NCBI GenBank assembly: GCA_024449915.1
Contig: JAMZAV010000780.1
Location: 186,001 to 250,000, forward strand
Direction of reading: 5' to 3'
Length of the DNA: 64,000 nt
DNA from: Sweltsa coloradensis
Lineage: Eukaryota; Arthropoda; Insecta; Plecoptera; Chloroperlidae
Shown: positions 21,750 to 32,691 of the stretch, piece by piece
Layout of the letters: every line of letters begins with the position of its first letter
Numbering within the stretch: position 1 is the first letter of the stretch
Program-made: the position numbers and the translations under genes
The notes under the pieces: model-generated
The model's input: the letters and a program-made list of their open reading frames with translations, nothing else
What the model was told of the DNA's origin: nothing
Databases searched by the model: none

Positions 21750-22155
21750 TTAATTAAGGCTGTGCATTGTGACTTTTCAGTTCAGTGATCGCATATGAAG
21801 TGTTGATTTTTCACATTTTTCATGTTTAAAAGTTGTTCTTAGTGAAAAATTTTGTTGTAACATATTGTTAACAAGATGGTGTTGCTGTGATATCGTTAGT
21901 GAGTAATCGCAACGCCGTTTTATGGTACATTTTAGTGTCGAACCAGTGCCAACTTAACATAAGTTTTTGATGACACGCCAATCTGTGTTTAACAATACAT
22001 AGATGTTTGTTTGGTTCTGCTGACTTCTTTTGTTTCTTGAAGTTATTTACTTTTTTAATTTTCTGTGTGGAGAAGTGTTATTTTTATTGTGTATGATACG
22101 CATGTTCGTGCCCCGGTTGCGGTAAGTGCGTTGAGAACTTGAGTACAGTCTTACC

Positions 22156-23487
22156 ATGGATGAGATTTTCAGTAGGATAACGACCCTGGACAAATACCTC
22201 CAGGCGCCTAAGCGTCAACGTATTTCGTCCCCCGAAGCACAACGCAAATGTCGAGAGATAACCGACCAACCCAGCACGTCGGGTGCTTCCACGATGGTCA
22301 GGCCTAAGGATGACTTAGTCACCATTCCCACTTCAAATCGTTTTGCCGTCCTCGAGACGGACGATACTACGCCCGACTCGCTGGAGTCGCAGGCCTCAGG
22401 CTATGATACCAACCAGGACGCTATGGACGGTGTATTGCCTGTCACCGTCACACCTTCGAAAAAGGTTCATACGCCGCCAATAGTGGTGTATGGTTTTGAA
22501 CGCTACCGCGACCTTGTCGCTGTTGTTAAGTCTGTTGTGGCTGATCATGGATTCACGATCGCGTCGCGCGTGGATTCTTTTGCTATTAAAGTGAAGTCTA
22601 TCGATGACTTCCGCGCCCTGTCCGACGCCTTACGTGACCGCAAGGTCCAATTCCACACATATCCAACGGGTGAGGTAAAAACCAGGCGTTTTGTCCTACG
22701 GGGATTGTCTGCCCGCCAATCAGCTGACGATGTCCGTAATGACCTAGTCGACGGAGGATACGCAGTCCGTACGGTCACCCAGATGACTGGACCGGGTCCT
22801 CAGCACGTCCCGATACCGCTGTTCGTGGTAACGACTCTGGTGTCACCTGACGCTCCATCGCTGGTAGACCTGCGTGTCCTAGGACATTCCCGGGTTACAG
22901 TTGAGCCTTACAAAGGTGCAAAGGGTCCAACAATGTGCTTCAACTGTCAGAGGTTTAACCACACCTCTACATTCTGCAATGTTGGCCCTCGCTGCTTCAA
23001 GTGTGCTGAAGGACACAGTGGTCGCGACTGTAAGAAGTCACCCCTTGTGCCCGCAAAGTGTGTAAACTGTGGTGGAGACCACCCTGCATCCTATAGGAAG
23101 TGCCCGGCATATCTACGGGCAGCGTCGCAGCACCTGAAGCCTACCATCCCACGAGAGCGTCCGATAGCTCGTCCGCTTCCAGCTGCCAAGGCTCGTCCGG
23201 GCTACTCATACAGTGCAGCGGTCTTTCCAGATCTCACAGTTCAGCCATCACCATCAGAAGGTAGGACTATGGTACAGCTTCCCACCCAGACTGACCCGCG
23301 ACCTTCCAGGGCTGCAAGATCTCCTCCGCAACCCATGACGGAGTCACCACCACCTGTGAGTTCTGCCACCTATGGTATGATCTTGGATATTTGTAAAGCT
23401 CTGGCGTCCATGACCACGGACCCAATTATATCTATGATGGTAACCACGATTGCCTCTCTAGTGGAAGGACGCTTCATTGGTCCTTAG
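22156..23487 (+). CDS. LINE ORF1: gag-like RNA-binding protein with CCHC zinc knuckles
   Basis: This intact 443-codon frame starts from an ATG in a good context (taccatgg). The N-terminal ~100 residues are polar and low-complexity. A middle region resembles an RNA-recognition-like fold (GFERYRDLVAVVKSVVADHG onward). Near residues 255-315 there are three zinc knuckles: CFNCQRFNHTSTFC, CFKCAEGHSGRDC and CVNCGGDHPASYRKC. The tail is proline-rich. In the I/Jockey group such proteins bind the element RNA and form the ribonucleoprotein with ORF2p. Its stop (TAG, 23485-23487) overlaps the start of ORF2. Codon usage is more GC-rich than the window average, as for the rest of this LINE. Confidence 0.92.
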   Translation: MDEIFSRITTLDKYLQAPKRQRISSPEAQRKCREITDQPSTSGASTMVRPKDDLVTIPTSNRFAVLETDDTTPDSLESQASGYDTNQDAMDGVLPVTVTPSKKVHTPPIVVYGFERYRDLVAVVKSVVADHGFTIASRVDSFAIKVKSIDDFRALSDALRDRKVQFHTYPTGEVKTRRFVLRGLSARQSADDVRNDLVDGGYAVRTVTQMTGPGPQHVPIPLFVVTTLVSPDAPSLVDLRVLGHSRVTVEPYKGAKGPTMCFNCQRFNHTSTFCNVGPRCFKCAEGHSGRDCKKSPLVPAKCVNCGGDHPASYRKCPAYLRAASQHLKPTIPRERPIARPLPAAKARPGYSYSAAVFPDLTVQPSPSEGRTMVQLPTQTDPRPSRAARSPPQPMTESPPPVSSATYGMILDICKALASMTTDPIISMMVTTIASLVEGRFIGP

Positions 23488-25657
23488 ACCCCCCGGATTG
23501 CACATTCTTACCTGGAATGCTGGTGGAGGAATTAAATCCAAGACACCCGAACTTCTCCTATACATGCGTCAGCATGATATTCATCTAGCACTTTTACAGG
23601 AAACCTGGTTAGCTCCTCAAGTATCTTGGAAAGTGGCGAATCACAAGGTCTATCGTGAGGACCCGGGTGGTCGCTCCTGGGATTCGCCAGTCAGGAGGGA
23701 CGGCCATTCTTATTAGTACACAGGTTGATCATTTTCAAATACCTATTCCGCCTTTGATCTCACTTGAGGCGGTTGGTGTCCAGGATCATACCCCAAGTGG
23801 CCACCTCCAACTTATTTCAGTGTACAAGAGACCAACCACAAGACTTAATGTGGCTGACATAGATATCTTACTTGCCTCCCCCATACCAACCGTCCTCATG
23901 GGTGACTTTAATTCTAAACATCCGTCTTGGAATTCCCTGACAGCCAACACAGCAGGAAACGCCTTGCGTGACCACGCTGACCGTAGCACATACGTTGTGG
24001 CAGGTCCAGTTGACCCGACGCACTTTCCGCTTGGTGAAGCCGTGGGACGTCCTGACGTCCTTGACATCGCGTTGTTGGCCAACATTCGTTGCTCGTACAA
24101 CCTTGAGGCATACCCAGCTCTCTCTTCAGACCACAATCCTGTGGTCCTCAATCTAGGTGACAGACTCCTTCTTTCCCCGCCGGGTCAACGACCTGATTTT
24201 CACAAGGCTGACTGGGATGCTTTCCGCGCTCATCTTGACGCAGGTCTCCCTGAAGATCCGCCACCTTTAACTTCTACGGTTGACGTGGATGCAGCGGTAG
24301 AATCTATCACTACACTGATCCAAGAGGCAATTGCTACCTCGACACCGACCTGTTCTCGTGGCCGCATTACCCTGTATGATTTGCCAGAAGGACTTCGCCG
24401 TTCAGTAACCTTCAAAAATCGTCTACGACGTACCTGGCAACGCACTCACTCTGCCCATGACAAGACCGCTTACAACAGAGCATCAACAGCTCTCAAGCGT
24501 GACATTGCGGCCTTCCGATCTGAACTCTGGGATACTACGGTAGCAAGTCTCGATGTCTCCGGTAAATCTTACTGGCGTATGGCTCGTGCCCTACAACGTA
24601 TACCACAGGCGGACCCACCGATTCAGGGACCACAAATCTTGGCATGCAGCTCTGTGGAAAAAGCGAACGTACTGGCAGACTCGCTGGAGGCCGCATTTAC
24701 CTTGAACCCACCCACAGCCTCTACACCACAAGTGGAGGAGCAAGTACTCCAGTGGTCACAAACTCACCACGTTCCACTCCCTCTACCAGATGGAGCGGGA
24801 TGCACATTTGAGGAACTGCTCCAGATTGCAAAGGACCTTCCACACAACAAGGCTCCAGGAGATGATGGCATCACGGCACAAGTTGTTCTCCAATTGTCAA
24901 TGCGAGCAGCAAACACGATACATGCTATTTTCAATGCTGTTCTTGAACTTCAACATTTCCCAAGCTCTTGGAAAAATGCCAAGGTCATTACATTTCTGAA
25001 ACCGGAAAAGTCTGCTCGGGACCCTACGAGCTATCGCCCTATCAGCCTCCTGTCTGTGTTATCCAAGATGCTGGAGCGTGTCATCCTAGTCCGTCTACAA
25101 CGTCACATAGACGACTCGAACCTTCTCCCGGACGAACAATTTGGATTTCGAGCAAAGCACTCCACAATACAACAGCTAACGAGGATAACTGATAAGATAA
25201 CAGATGGTTGGAACAGCGGCTGTGCGTCAGCGGCGGTATTCCTTGACGTCTCCAAGGCATTTGATCGTGTGTGGCATGTTGGACTCATTCACAAACTTGT
25301 ACACTTTCAGTTCCCTGATTATCTAGTCCTGCTTATTCAATCCTTCCTCACTGAGCGTACTTTCTACGTATCAAAAAATTCTGTCTCCTCCTCACGGCGT
25401 CCAATCCTTGCCGGAGTACCTCAGGGTTCGGTGCTGAGCCCTGCTCTTTTTAATGTCTTCACAGCCGACATGCCACCTCCGCCGGAAGGTGTTACCTCGG
25501 CAATGTTTGCTGATGACTTCGTGGCTCTGTCAACTAATCGTCGCCCATGGATCGCAGTTCGCGTTGGACAACGTTACCTTGACACTATTTCAGACTGGTA
25601 CGCAAATTCACGCATGGCCCTCAATGTGGAGAAGACTTCAAGTACTCTCTTCTCATG
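23477..25657 (+). pseudogene. LINE ORF2, N-terminal part: endonuclease and reverse transcriptase
   Basis: It opens with LHILTWNAGGG and LALLQETWL of the apurinic-type endonuclease. The frame shifts between about 23662 and 23690, then continues with VLMGDFNSKHPSWNS and SDHNPVVLN of the same nuclease. The reverse transcriptase follows: SYRPISLLSVLSKMLERVIL, FRAKHSTIQQL, AAVFLDVSKAFDRVWH, GVPQGSVLSPALFN and the catalytic FADD box. The first in-frame start is not an ATG (a TTG overlaps the ORF1 stop), so translation presumably depends on reinitiation. At 25658-25665 the coding sequence is interrupted by hAT-C just after FSWSR. It resumes at 28359 in the same frame if the insert is ignored. Confidence 0.9.
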
Positions 25658-25665
25658 GTCTAGAA

Positions 25666-28358
25666 CAGCGGTTCTCAACCTTTTTTCCGCTGCGACACAC
25701 ATGGCTGAGTGCATTACCGTACGCGACACACCTACGTGGGTGTACCTACATTTCAATGAAATAATACTGAACCAGCTTAAATAAACCTTACTTTATTGTT
25801 AAACTTTGCAAATTACAAAACATCAACAGTATCTTACCAATGTTACCAATGTGCAAATCACGTGCTTCCTTATCAGTGGGATACTTGGGACTGATGTAAT
25901 TCACAAAGTTTCTCGATACGAGGGCGAATGGTAGACAAACTGACGCGCATCTCACTATCAACATCAAGGAGTCTTGATCTGTTCTTTGATTTGAAAGTTT
26001 TTAAAGTTGAGAAAGCGGCCTCACACAGGTATGAGGTGGAGAAGGGAAGTAAAACACACAGAGCCTTGTTTACAATTGCAGGGTACTCATTCTGAAGAGA
26101 AATCCAAAACGAATCAAGAGAGACCTCTTGAAATCTTGATTTTAGAGTTGTATCTGTAGTAACTTCAATCAACTCTTCTTTTTCTGGATATGTTAGGTCT
26201 GATGCGTCGTTTATATGCTCACCAGAAACTGCAAATGGAGAGATAACCCATTTGTTTCCTTTTGTTGAAATGGAAGGAAAGTATTTTTTCAAACCCTCCT
26301 GAAGACAGGATAAGTGTTGAATTATATCTTTCTTGAACTGTTCTTTAGGTTTTATTTCCAACTTATTTGCAGCATTCAATGCAGCTGGAAAAATTGACAT
26401 ATCGCCTTTCTTTATTGCTGATATCCACAACACTAGTTTTTTCGAAAAACTATTCATTTTATCACTTGCTGATATCAAATTTTCGTTTCGGCCCTGCATA
26501 CTTGCGTTCAGGGCATTGAGCTTATTAAAAATATCAGCAAGATATGACAACTCAGCACACCACACCGTATTTTTAAGTACGTCTGAGAACTCTGGTTTCT
26601 CTGTTTCAAAGAATAAAGATAGTTCATCTTTTAGTTCTAGTACTCGGTTGAGGATTTTACCTCTTGAAAGCGAACGAATTTCTGTGTGCAACAACAAAGT
26701 TTTGTGTTCTGCACCCATTTCATGACACAGCTTTTCAAATAGTCTGCATTTCACCGGTCGTGTTTTTATGTAGTTGATCATATTTACAACAGTTTTGATA
26801 ACTTCTCCCAATCTATTTCCGTCTGTGCTTTTCACCATAAGCGCTTCTCGATGTAGGAAGCAATGTGTGGTAATTAAAGAGGGGTTTTCTTATTTTGCAT
26901 AGCTGAGAAATTCTTTGATATGACCTGTCATAGCAGCTGCTCCATCAGAGCAAACTGAAATACAATTACTCCATTGCAAATCGTTTTTTTGGAAGTAGGT
27001 ATTTACTACTGCAAAGATATCAGCACCAGTTGTTCGTGTTTCTATCTCCCGACAAAATAAAAACTGTTCAATTATTTCAGGCCCTTCGACGAATCTTACA
27101 AATGCGATCAATTGCGCTTTACTAGATACATCAGTACTTTCATCCAGCTGAAAAGCAAACTTCTGATTTGCATGGCATTTTTCAATAACACTACTTTCGA
27201 TATCCACAGACATTTCAGTTATTCGTCTGTGGACTGTATCATTTGAAAGGGGAACTTTTGAAATTTGTTCAGCCGCTTCAGATCCTAGCATCACGGAAAC
27301 GATTTCTTTGCATGCTGGTAAAATGAGTTCCTCCCCAATGTTGTGGGCTTTTTTCTTCTTTGCAATTAATTCAGCTACTTTGAATGATGCCAAAAGAGCC
27401 TTATCTTATCTGATAACTTAAAACGTTTTTCCATGATTGCCCAGGATGTTTTTAATGAGGATCGTAGTCGACGAAAATAATCAGCTGACATGCTATTCAC
27501 ATTCTCATGGTTTTGTTCTAAATGTCGCTTTAACTTGTTTGGCACCATTGATTGATTTGACAAAATAACGCCACACACAAGGCATTGAGGTTTAGGGTTA
27601 TCTTCCGCACCAGTCCAAGTAAAACCAAAATTGATATATTCTTCATTGTACTTGCGATTGTGAACCTTACCTGACTTTGATTTGGTGATTGTAGCTATCG
27701 TTATTGTGCTGTTACTTTTTGAAACGTCTTCGCTATTATTTTCACTCAACGCTCAATGTAGAACTAGATGTAGACGCACCCTCGCAGTCTTCGTCTATCC
27801 TCAATTTCTTCCTTATAACAAATTTATCCATTGTAAACCGATAAAATAACTAACTGAATACATAATCAAACATCACACGCACTAAAATTATTAAAATTGA
27901 TCGTAGCTCACCCACAACGAAGTCCAAAAGATGCGATAAACCACAACAGTAACACACCACGAGAAACCACAACAGTAACCAACAGAGAGTGGGTATTTAT
28001 TTCCCTGCAGTCTGGCAGCGAGCGAGCGAGCGAGCGTAGCGACTGCGAGCGGCGCTTGAGGGAGGGAAGTGAGAGGGGGATGCTTCAAGGCTGTTCATGC
28101 TACGTCTGGGAAGGAGTTATAAATAGAAGGATAGTCTTGTTTAAGAAAGTGGTTGCTCATATCTGCTTTTCCTGATGGTTGTCAGTTGTCACGCACTTTC
28201 TATCCACCTCAAGTCTTTGGTGGTATATAGCATTTGTTAGTTAGTGGCGTACATGAATAGGCTTCAATAAAACAATAAATACACAAAATTCTTGCGACAC
28301 ACCTAGCAACTGATCGCGACACACCAGTGTGTCGCGACACAGTGGTTGAGAACCGCTG
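25666..28358 (-). mobile_element. hAT-C: ZBED-type hAT inserted in the LINE reverse transcriptase
   Basis: The ends are CAGCGGTTCTCAACC and the inverse GGTTGAGAACCGCTG. The flanking duplications are gtctagaa at 25658-25665 and 28359-28366. The subterminal regions repeat gcgacacac. A transposase gene occupies the minus strand (27831-25873). The 2693-bp length and this terminus are typical of the Charlie/ZBED5-like hAT group. It carries two frameshifts and one stop, so it is recently dead. Confidence 0.95.
25873..27831 (-). pseudogene. hAT-C transposase (BED finger, ZBED5-like), two frameshifts and one stop
   Basis: The ATG at 27831 gives MDKFVIRKKLRIDEDC. A frameshift at about 27750 leads into a BED-type zinc finger (CLVCGVILSNQSMVPNKLKR, then HLEQNH). 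A second frameshift at about 27390 joins to [40 protein letters not shown] includes the first conserved acidic region, and [16 protein letters not shown] the second. A TAA at about 26892-26890 follows SYAK; the frame goes on in phase with ITTHCFLHREAL. The C-terminus has FSTSYLCEAAFSTLKTFKSK and RSRLLDVDSEMRVSLS, the hAT dimerisation domain. In life it would cut and paste elements with the CAGCGGTTCTCAACC ends. Confidence 0.93.
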
Positions 28359-28366
28359 GTCTAGAA

Positions 28367-28992
28367 AACGGCCTCCTCCTCGGTTACGTCTCAATGATGT
28401 CGCCATACCATGGGCACCAACCGATAGATGCCTGGGCATAACTTTAGACCGTAAACTTACGTGGGGCCCACATATCCGGTCAGCAACTCAGAAGGCAACC
28501 GGTAAACTCGTCTCTCTGTACCCCCTTCTGCGGAATGCACAGCTCTCGGTAACGGCCAAGCTCCGCCTCTACACGTCTGTAATCCGTTCAGCGGCGTTAT
28601 ACGCATCTCCTGTCTGGGGAGGATGTGCAGCATCCCACCGCAACCGACTACAAGTGGTGCAAAACAAGATTCTTCGTGTGTCCCTTTCTCTCCCTCCCTG
28701 GACACATATGTCTGAGGTTCACGCTGACCTCGGTCTGCAAACCGTGGACCAATTAATTTCTGCACAAGCTGCCAGATTTTACGCATCTCTAGAAGCGGTA
28801 CCAAATCCCCAGGTTTCTGCACTTGCCCACATTATTCCGAGGAGAAGCGACGTATTCTCGCGCCCCATTGCAGCTCTTGGACCTCGTTTCTTGCCTCCAC
28901 GTCGTCAGGCACGGCTTCTGCGGGCTCGTCAACGTCTCATCGCCGGTCGTCGTCGAGTGGGTGTAGTGGACCCACGACTAAGACCTCCGTGA
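28367..28992 (+). pseudogene. LINE ORF2, C-terminal part
   Basis: This is the continuation of the reverse transcriptase ORF after hAT-C. It has the thumb region (CLGITLDRKLTWGPHI, AKLRLYTSVIRSAALYASPV) and the Jockey-type tail LQVVQNKILRVSLSLPPW and LGLQTVDQLISAQAARFYA. It stops with TGA at 28990-28992. There is no RNase H domain. The reading frame is open from the target duplication to the stop, in phase with the part before the insertion. Confidence 0.9.
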
Positions 28993-29337
28993 CAATAAAA
29001 ATAACTCTCCTTGGATGTCTCTTGTGGGACTTTTCTGCCACGGATGCAAAACCTAGAAGTTGGTTGCCATTTTCAAGTTCCGGCGGTATTTTACCGAAAT
29101 CAACGGTGCCTGTCACCAATTACCATGCAGCGCAAGGACGCTGTCCATCACCCAACTCTGGCACACATCAGATTTTTAGTTATAGGTGCTTTGCACCAGG
29201 TACTAAAAATACCAGGGGAGAGGCTTTGAGCCCCACGACCATTCCCCAAAACAGAAGATTACATCTCGGGTTAATTGAAATTTTCAAAAAAATGTGATCC
29301 ATTTTATTGGGGCCCCCGCTACGCCAGTGGTCATATT

Positions 29338-29907
29338 GACTTTTCCCACTACCCTTACTCTTCCATTTAGTAGGTATTCATAAAAATTAACACCGGAAAA
29401 CTGAGTGGCAGATGACGATAAGCCCCGGTAGGCACCAAGATACATGGTCTTATCTAGGTTTTATAGCCTATGAATATTCAAATGATTGAGATGTGCTTGT
29501 GTAAGCCTTTGCAATTTTAAGACAAATAAAATGTTGAGTATAACATCATTTAATGACTTATATGGGGGCCCAGGTGGGCCCCTTACAGGGTTCCGTAGTT
29601 CCGTATCTGCCAGACCACCCCTGTGTAGGTAATGTAATAGGTACTGATGTTTTTATGACTGTTATTTATTTTTTGGCTGATTTAAAAATAATGTAGACGG
29701 TAATAATTAAATGTATTTTTTAATAACAGTAGAAAATCCCAAGATTTTACCAAAAATCTTGGTATCCTTGAGAGTTGAGACATTAAAAATCCTTGGAAAA
29801 GAGTAAAAACCCGGAGAAATGGCATGGTGTCGGCGCCTACTGGATTCTTGGTCTGCTATGAGTGCTATGTGACTTGAGTGGGTAGACTCTAAATACCAAT
29901 TAATTAA
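29338..29907. other. Intron stretch with a retroelement tail
   Basis: AT-rich sequence without genes. At 29875-29907 gagtgggtagactctaaata is followed by an AATT-type run. This is the plus-strand version of the tail seen at 15425 and 18130, and it directly abuts the next T1 element. Confidence 0.5.
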
Positions 29908-30663
29908 TTGGATGAGCGTAGCGAGCGAAGCGAAGATTCCATTCTACTACACTGGAGAAAAAAATCCGGAATGTTTTTTTTTTCCTGTATTTTTGTCTGT
30001 TTGTCCACACGATTCCGGCTAAACCGATACTCCGATTGCAATGAAATTTTATGGAGGCCTTCGAAATCTCTGAACTTAGAACTGTCACGTTTTTGAGCGC
30101 AATCGAAAATTTTTTTCTCATGAAAATCGCAATTTTACGATATTTTTCGATTTTTAAAAAATTTCTTCGACTTATAACACCTACATGCTTTATCCGATTT
30201 TAATGATTTTTGCACAGAATCTTTATTTTATGAATTAAGATATTCTTGTGAAATTTGAGCGCAATTGAAAAAATATTTATCATAAAAATCGAAATTTTAC
30301 GGGTTTTTTCTTTTTTTAAACAATTCTTTGACTTATAACACCTACATGCTTTATCCGATTGAAATGATTTTTTTGCAGAACCTTAATTTTATGAATTAAT
30401 ATATTATTGTTAAATTTGAGCGCAATCGAGAAATTATTTCTTATAAAAATTTCAATTTTACGATTTTTTTTTAACAATTACGATTTATTAAAAAAAATTA
30501 GAAAAATAAAGTTAATTCTTTATTTTATTTAATTTAATTTAAAAAAAATTCAATTTAATAATGATTTTTCCACAGAACAACAGAAAATTCGCATAACACA
30601 TGGCAGCTCAATGCACCAATTACGCTCATCCAACAACGCGGCGGGACTTAAGCGTTTTCCTAG
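29908..30663 (+). mobile_element. Helitron-like non-autonomous element T1 (copy b)
   Basis: A full-length copy. The start TTGGATGAGCGTAGCGAGCG is preceded by aattaa. The core motif ttgagcgcaat recurs at 30093, 30255 and 30416 (period ~161). The inverted start tacgctcatccaac is near 30620-30634, followed by the AACGC/GCGTT hairpin and CTAG at 30660-30663, then T. No protein. Confidence 0.85.
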
Positions 30664-30755
30664 TTTTATTGCCTAAACATATAAATGGTAAACGCCAATA
30701 TAAAATGCATTCTACCAACAATCTATTTTTTAAATGTGAAATGGGAGGACAAAGA

Positions 30756-30760
30756 AATGG

Positions 30761-30814
<54 letters not shown>

Positions 30815-31260
30815 GGGTCTTTATTGTAAGGCGGGATTAAGGCTAGTGAAGCCTTATCTTCCATCCAACCTAAATACTAAATAATACATTTGATAATGAA
30901 GAGAACATTACATGATTATATAAAATATTGAAATAATACATTAAATACATTATGGTAGCATTATTGCAAAGTTAAAATTAAAGAGAGCTTGTTGAAAAGG
31001 AAGGCGAGGATGTGCTGAGCGTGGCTAGCAAGCACTAAGAACAGTTCGTAGCCCGATAAACTGGTGATGAGACTGATGAGTCAACCCCGAACCCACTCAT
31101 AGGTGTATGATATTATTGTAAAACAGCTAAAATATAAGCCTACAAACTTTTTTTGTACCTAGATTTAAATGTAATTTTGAGTTTGTTTTGTCTTGTTAGA
31201 AAATGTAGGTACCCTACTTTGAAAGAATCATGCGTGCATGTTTTATGAGCTTGCAGTTAA
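30756..31260 (-). mobile_element. LINE/SINE 3' end with (GATA)n tail
   Basis: A ~57-bp (GATA)n run (30756-30812) is followed by ctttattgtaaggcgggatt, which on the minus strand reads as a 3' UTR ending in AATAAAG plus (TATC)n. The same phrase next to GATA repeats occurs at 56480. The remaining bases to about 31260 are AT-rich with no coding frame. Confidence 0.6.
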
Positions 31261-31380
31261 TTGTAAATAAATAAGATAAAAAAAATAGATAAAAAAAAAA
31301 ATCTTATATTTCCCATGAAAATGAATCTTTTAAAATAAGTTTTAAAGAGCCAGGCATTCAAACGTATAATCATCCTACCC

Positions 31381-31810
31381 TTGGACACCTTAGACAATTT
31401 GACCAATCACAGTCACAACACAAGAAATGTAGCCAATATTTTCATCCCGTCGTTTGGACATTCATTTTATAAAAGTAGTCCACAGTTCCTTTGCCGCATT
31501 CTCTACAATAATCTCCCACATGATATCAAAAATTCCAAATCATTCAAGTTTGACCTTAAGAAGTATTTGCTAGAAAAATCTTTTTATTCTCTAGACAAAT
31601 TCCTATTTCCTAAATCCCTCCACTAAGAGTTTTACCATATTGAAATTTATAATTGTTATTGTATTCTTTTGAATTTGTATTTGTTATCTGTTAATTGTTA
31701 TTTGTTATTTGTCATCTGTTATTTGTTATTTGTGATATGTAACGGTTAGGCATATGTATGTATATCCGATATGTGTACCATGTGCATGTCCATGGATTCA
31801 ATAAATAAGT
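31381..31810 (+). pseudogene. LINE ORF2 C-terminal fragment and 3' UTR
   Basis: The 81-codon frame 31381-31626 includes HNTRNVANIFIPSFGHSF and CRILYNNLPHDIKN, ending KFDLKKYLLEKSFYS. It has the form of the last ~70 residues of CR1/Jockey-type LINE proteins (xNTRx … WNxLPxxIKxxxSxxxFKxxLKxYLL). A 3' UTR ends in gattcaataaataag at about 31793. Everything upstream has been lost, as in a 5'-truncated insertion. Confidence 0.7.
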
Positions 31811-32691
31811 ACAACTGGATTTTATGTGACGTCTCCAATGTTAGACGTACCCATGTACGGTGTTGGTCTGTCTATCACATGTAGTAAACCATTATTTTTC
31901 CAGACTGGGTCTACTTCAGCTGTCGCTGTCGCTTTGTAAGTCGCCAGTTCTGTCTAGCTGTAAACAATTCAAGCGTCAGGTTTATCTGATTCCCCTGTAG
32001 GCTGCCAAAGGAAAAAGATATCACACAGGCACTGTCACTAATAGAACAGACCTTTACAGGCACAAGGCTCGGCTAGTACTGTACTGATCATGACAGTAAA
32101 ACCGGAAATTCAGGTCATTACAGCGAAATGTTATTCGTTTATTGTTGCCAATGTTTGGTGTCCCCATTAAGGAACAACGAAAAATTAGAGAATATCGCGA
32201 AACACAGCCTACATTGGTATTACTAATGACACGAAATCATATTAACGCAAAAGACTACACTATTGGACAAATGATCCTGAATGCATTGAATAGTAAGACG
32301 ACTGCGATTCAGAGAATTTTTTACCAAAGTGTTAAACGTATTTTTGAGTAAGTTGGTTTAAGATATGTGTTGATTAAACACCAAAAATAACAGATTAGAT
32401 ATTTAAAGGTAATAACCTCTTCCGTTTTAATGACACTGTCATTAAAACCTGAAAATTGATTACCTTAAATGCGAAATCTTTTTAATGCATGTGTATAGTC
32501 CAAAAACTTCATATCTAAGAATTCCTTTGTTGTCGGCTGTTCCGCTGTTCGTGCGCACCCCCCCACAGACCACCAAGTGGCCGCCTCGCCTAGACAGCCA
32601 GTCTGCAGCCAGTGAAGTAGTTGGCCTAGACAGTGTTACGTCGTCGCTTCACCGTCAGTTTTCACTGAATCACTGGATTTGATTTAGTGCG
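31811..32691. other. No gene recognised; GC-richer lead-in to the zinc-finger frame
   Basis: Mixed-composition sequence. A short open frame at 32142-32351 has no recognisable domain. The stretch 32485-32690, GC-richer, may be the 5' UTR of the zinc-finger gene that follows. Nothing else was identified. Confidence 0.4.

Larger units (their letters stand above)
21754..29004 (+). mobile_element. LINE-1st: Jockey-like non-LTR retrotransposon, split by hAT-C
   Basis: It has a two-ORF layout: a gag-like ORF1 with three CCHC knuckles (22156-23487), then an endonuclease-reverse transcriptase ORF2. ORF2 begins overlapping ORF1's stop and resumes after the hAT-C insertion to end at 28992. A short A-rich tail (caataaaaataa) follows at once, marking the 3' end near 29004. 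The 5' end is somewhere between 21754 and 22150; no target duplication was found. The C-terminal QNKILRVSL / LGLQTVDQLI region and the ORF1 type fit the Jockey clade. Apart from the hAT and one frameshift it is nearly intact, so it is fairly young. Confidence 0.85.
13488..29329 (-). mobile_element. hAT-A: outermost element of a nested insertion, 15.8 kb
   Basis: The left end CAGTGGCGTAGCG (13488) and the right end, whose inverse is CACTGGCGTAGCG, differ at one base. They are flanked by perfect 8-bp duplications gtcatatt at 13480-13487 and 29330-29337. Just inside each end is a ggggcccc-type run. A hAT transposase C-terminus is encoded on the minus strand near the left end. The great length is due to later insertions: hAT-B 14222-20353, a piggyBac derivative 20726-21749 and a LINE to about 29004, itself split by hAT-C. 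The sequence left for hAT-A itself is about 1.4-1.8 kb plus whatever the insertions removed. Confidence 0.88.

Noticed and set aside
31890..31980. Candidate for the missing EXTL3 coiled-coil exon (TTGTTTACAG followed by a phase-compatible frame, minus strand)
   Set aside because: The frame reaches a stop after ~14 codons and does not match the stem region of the family.
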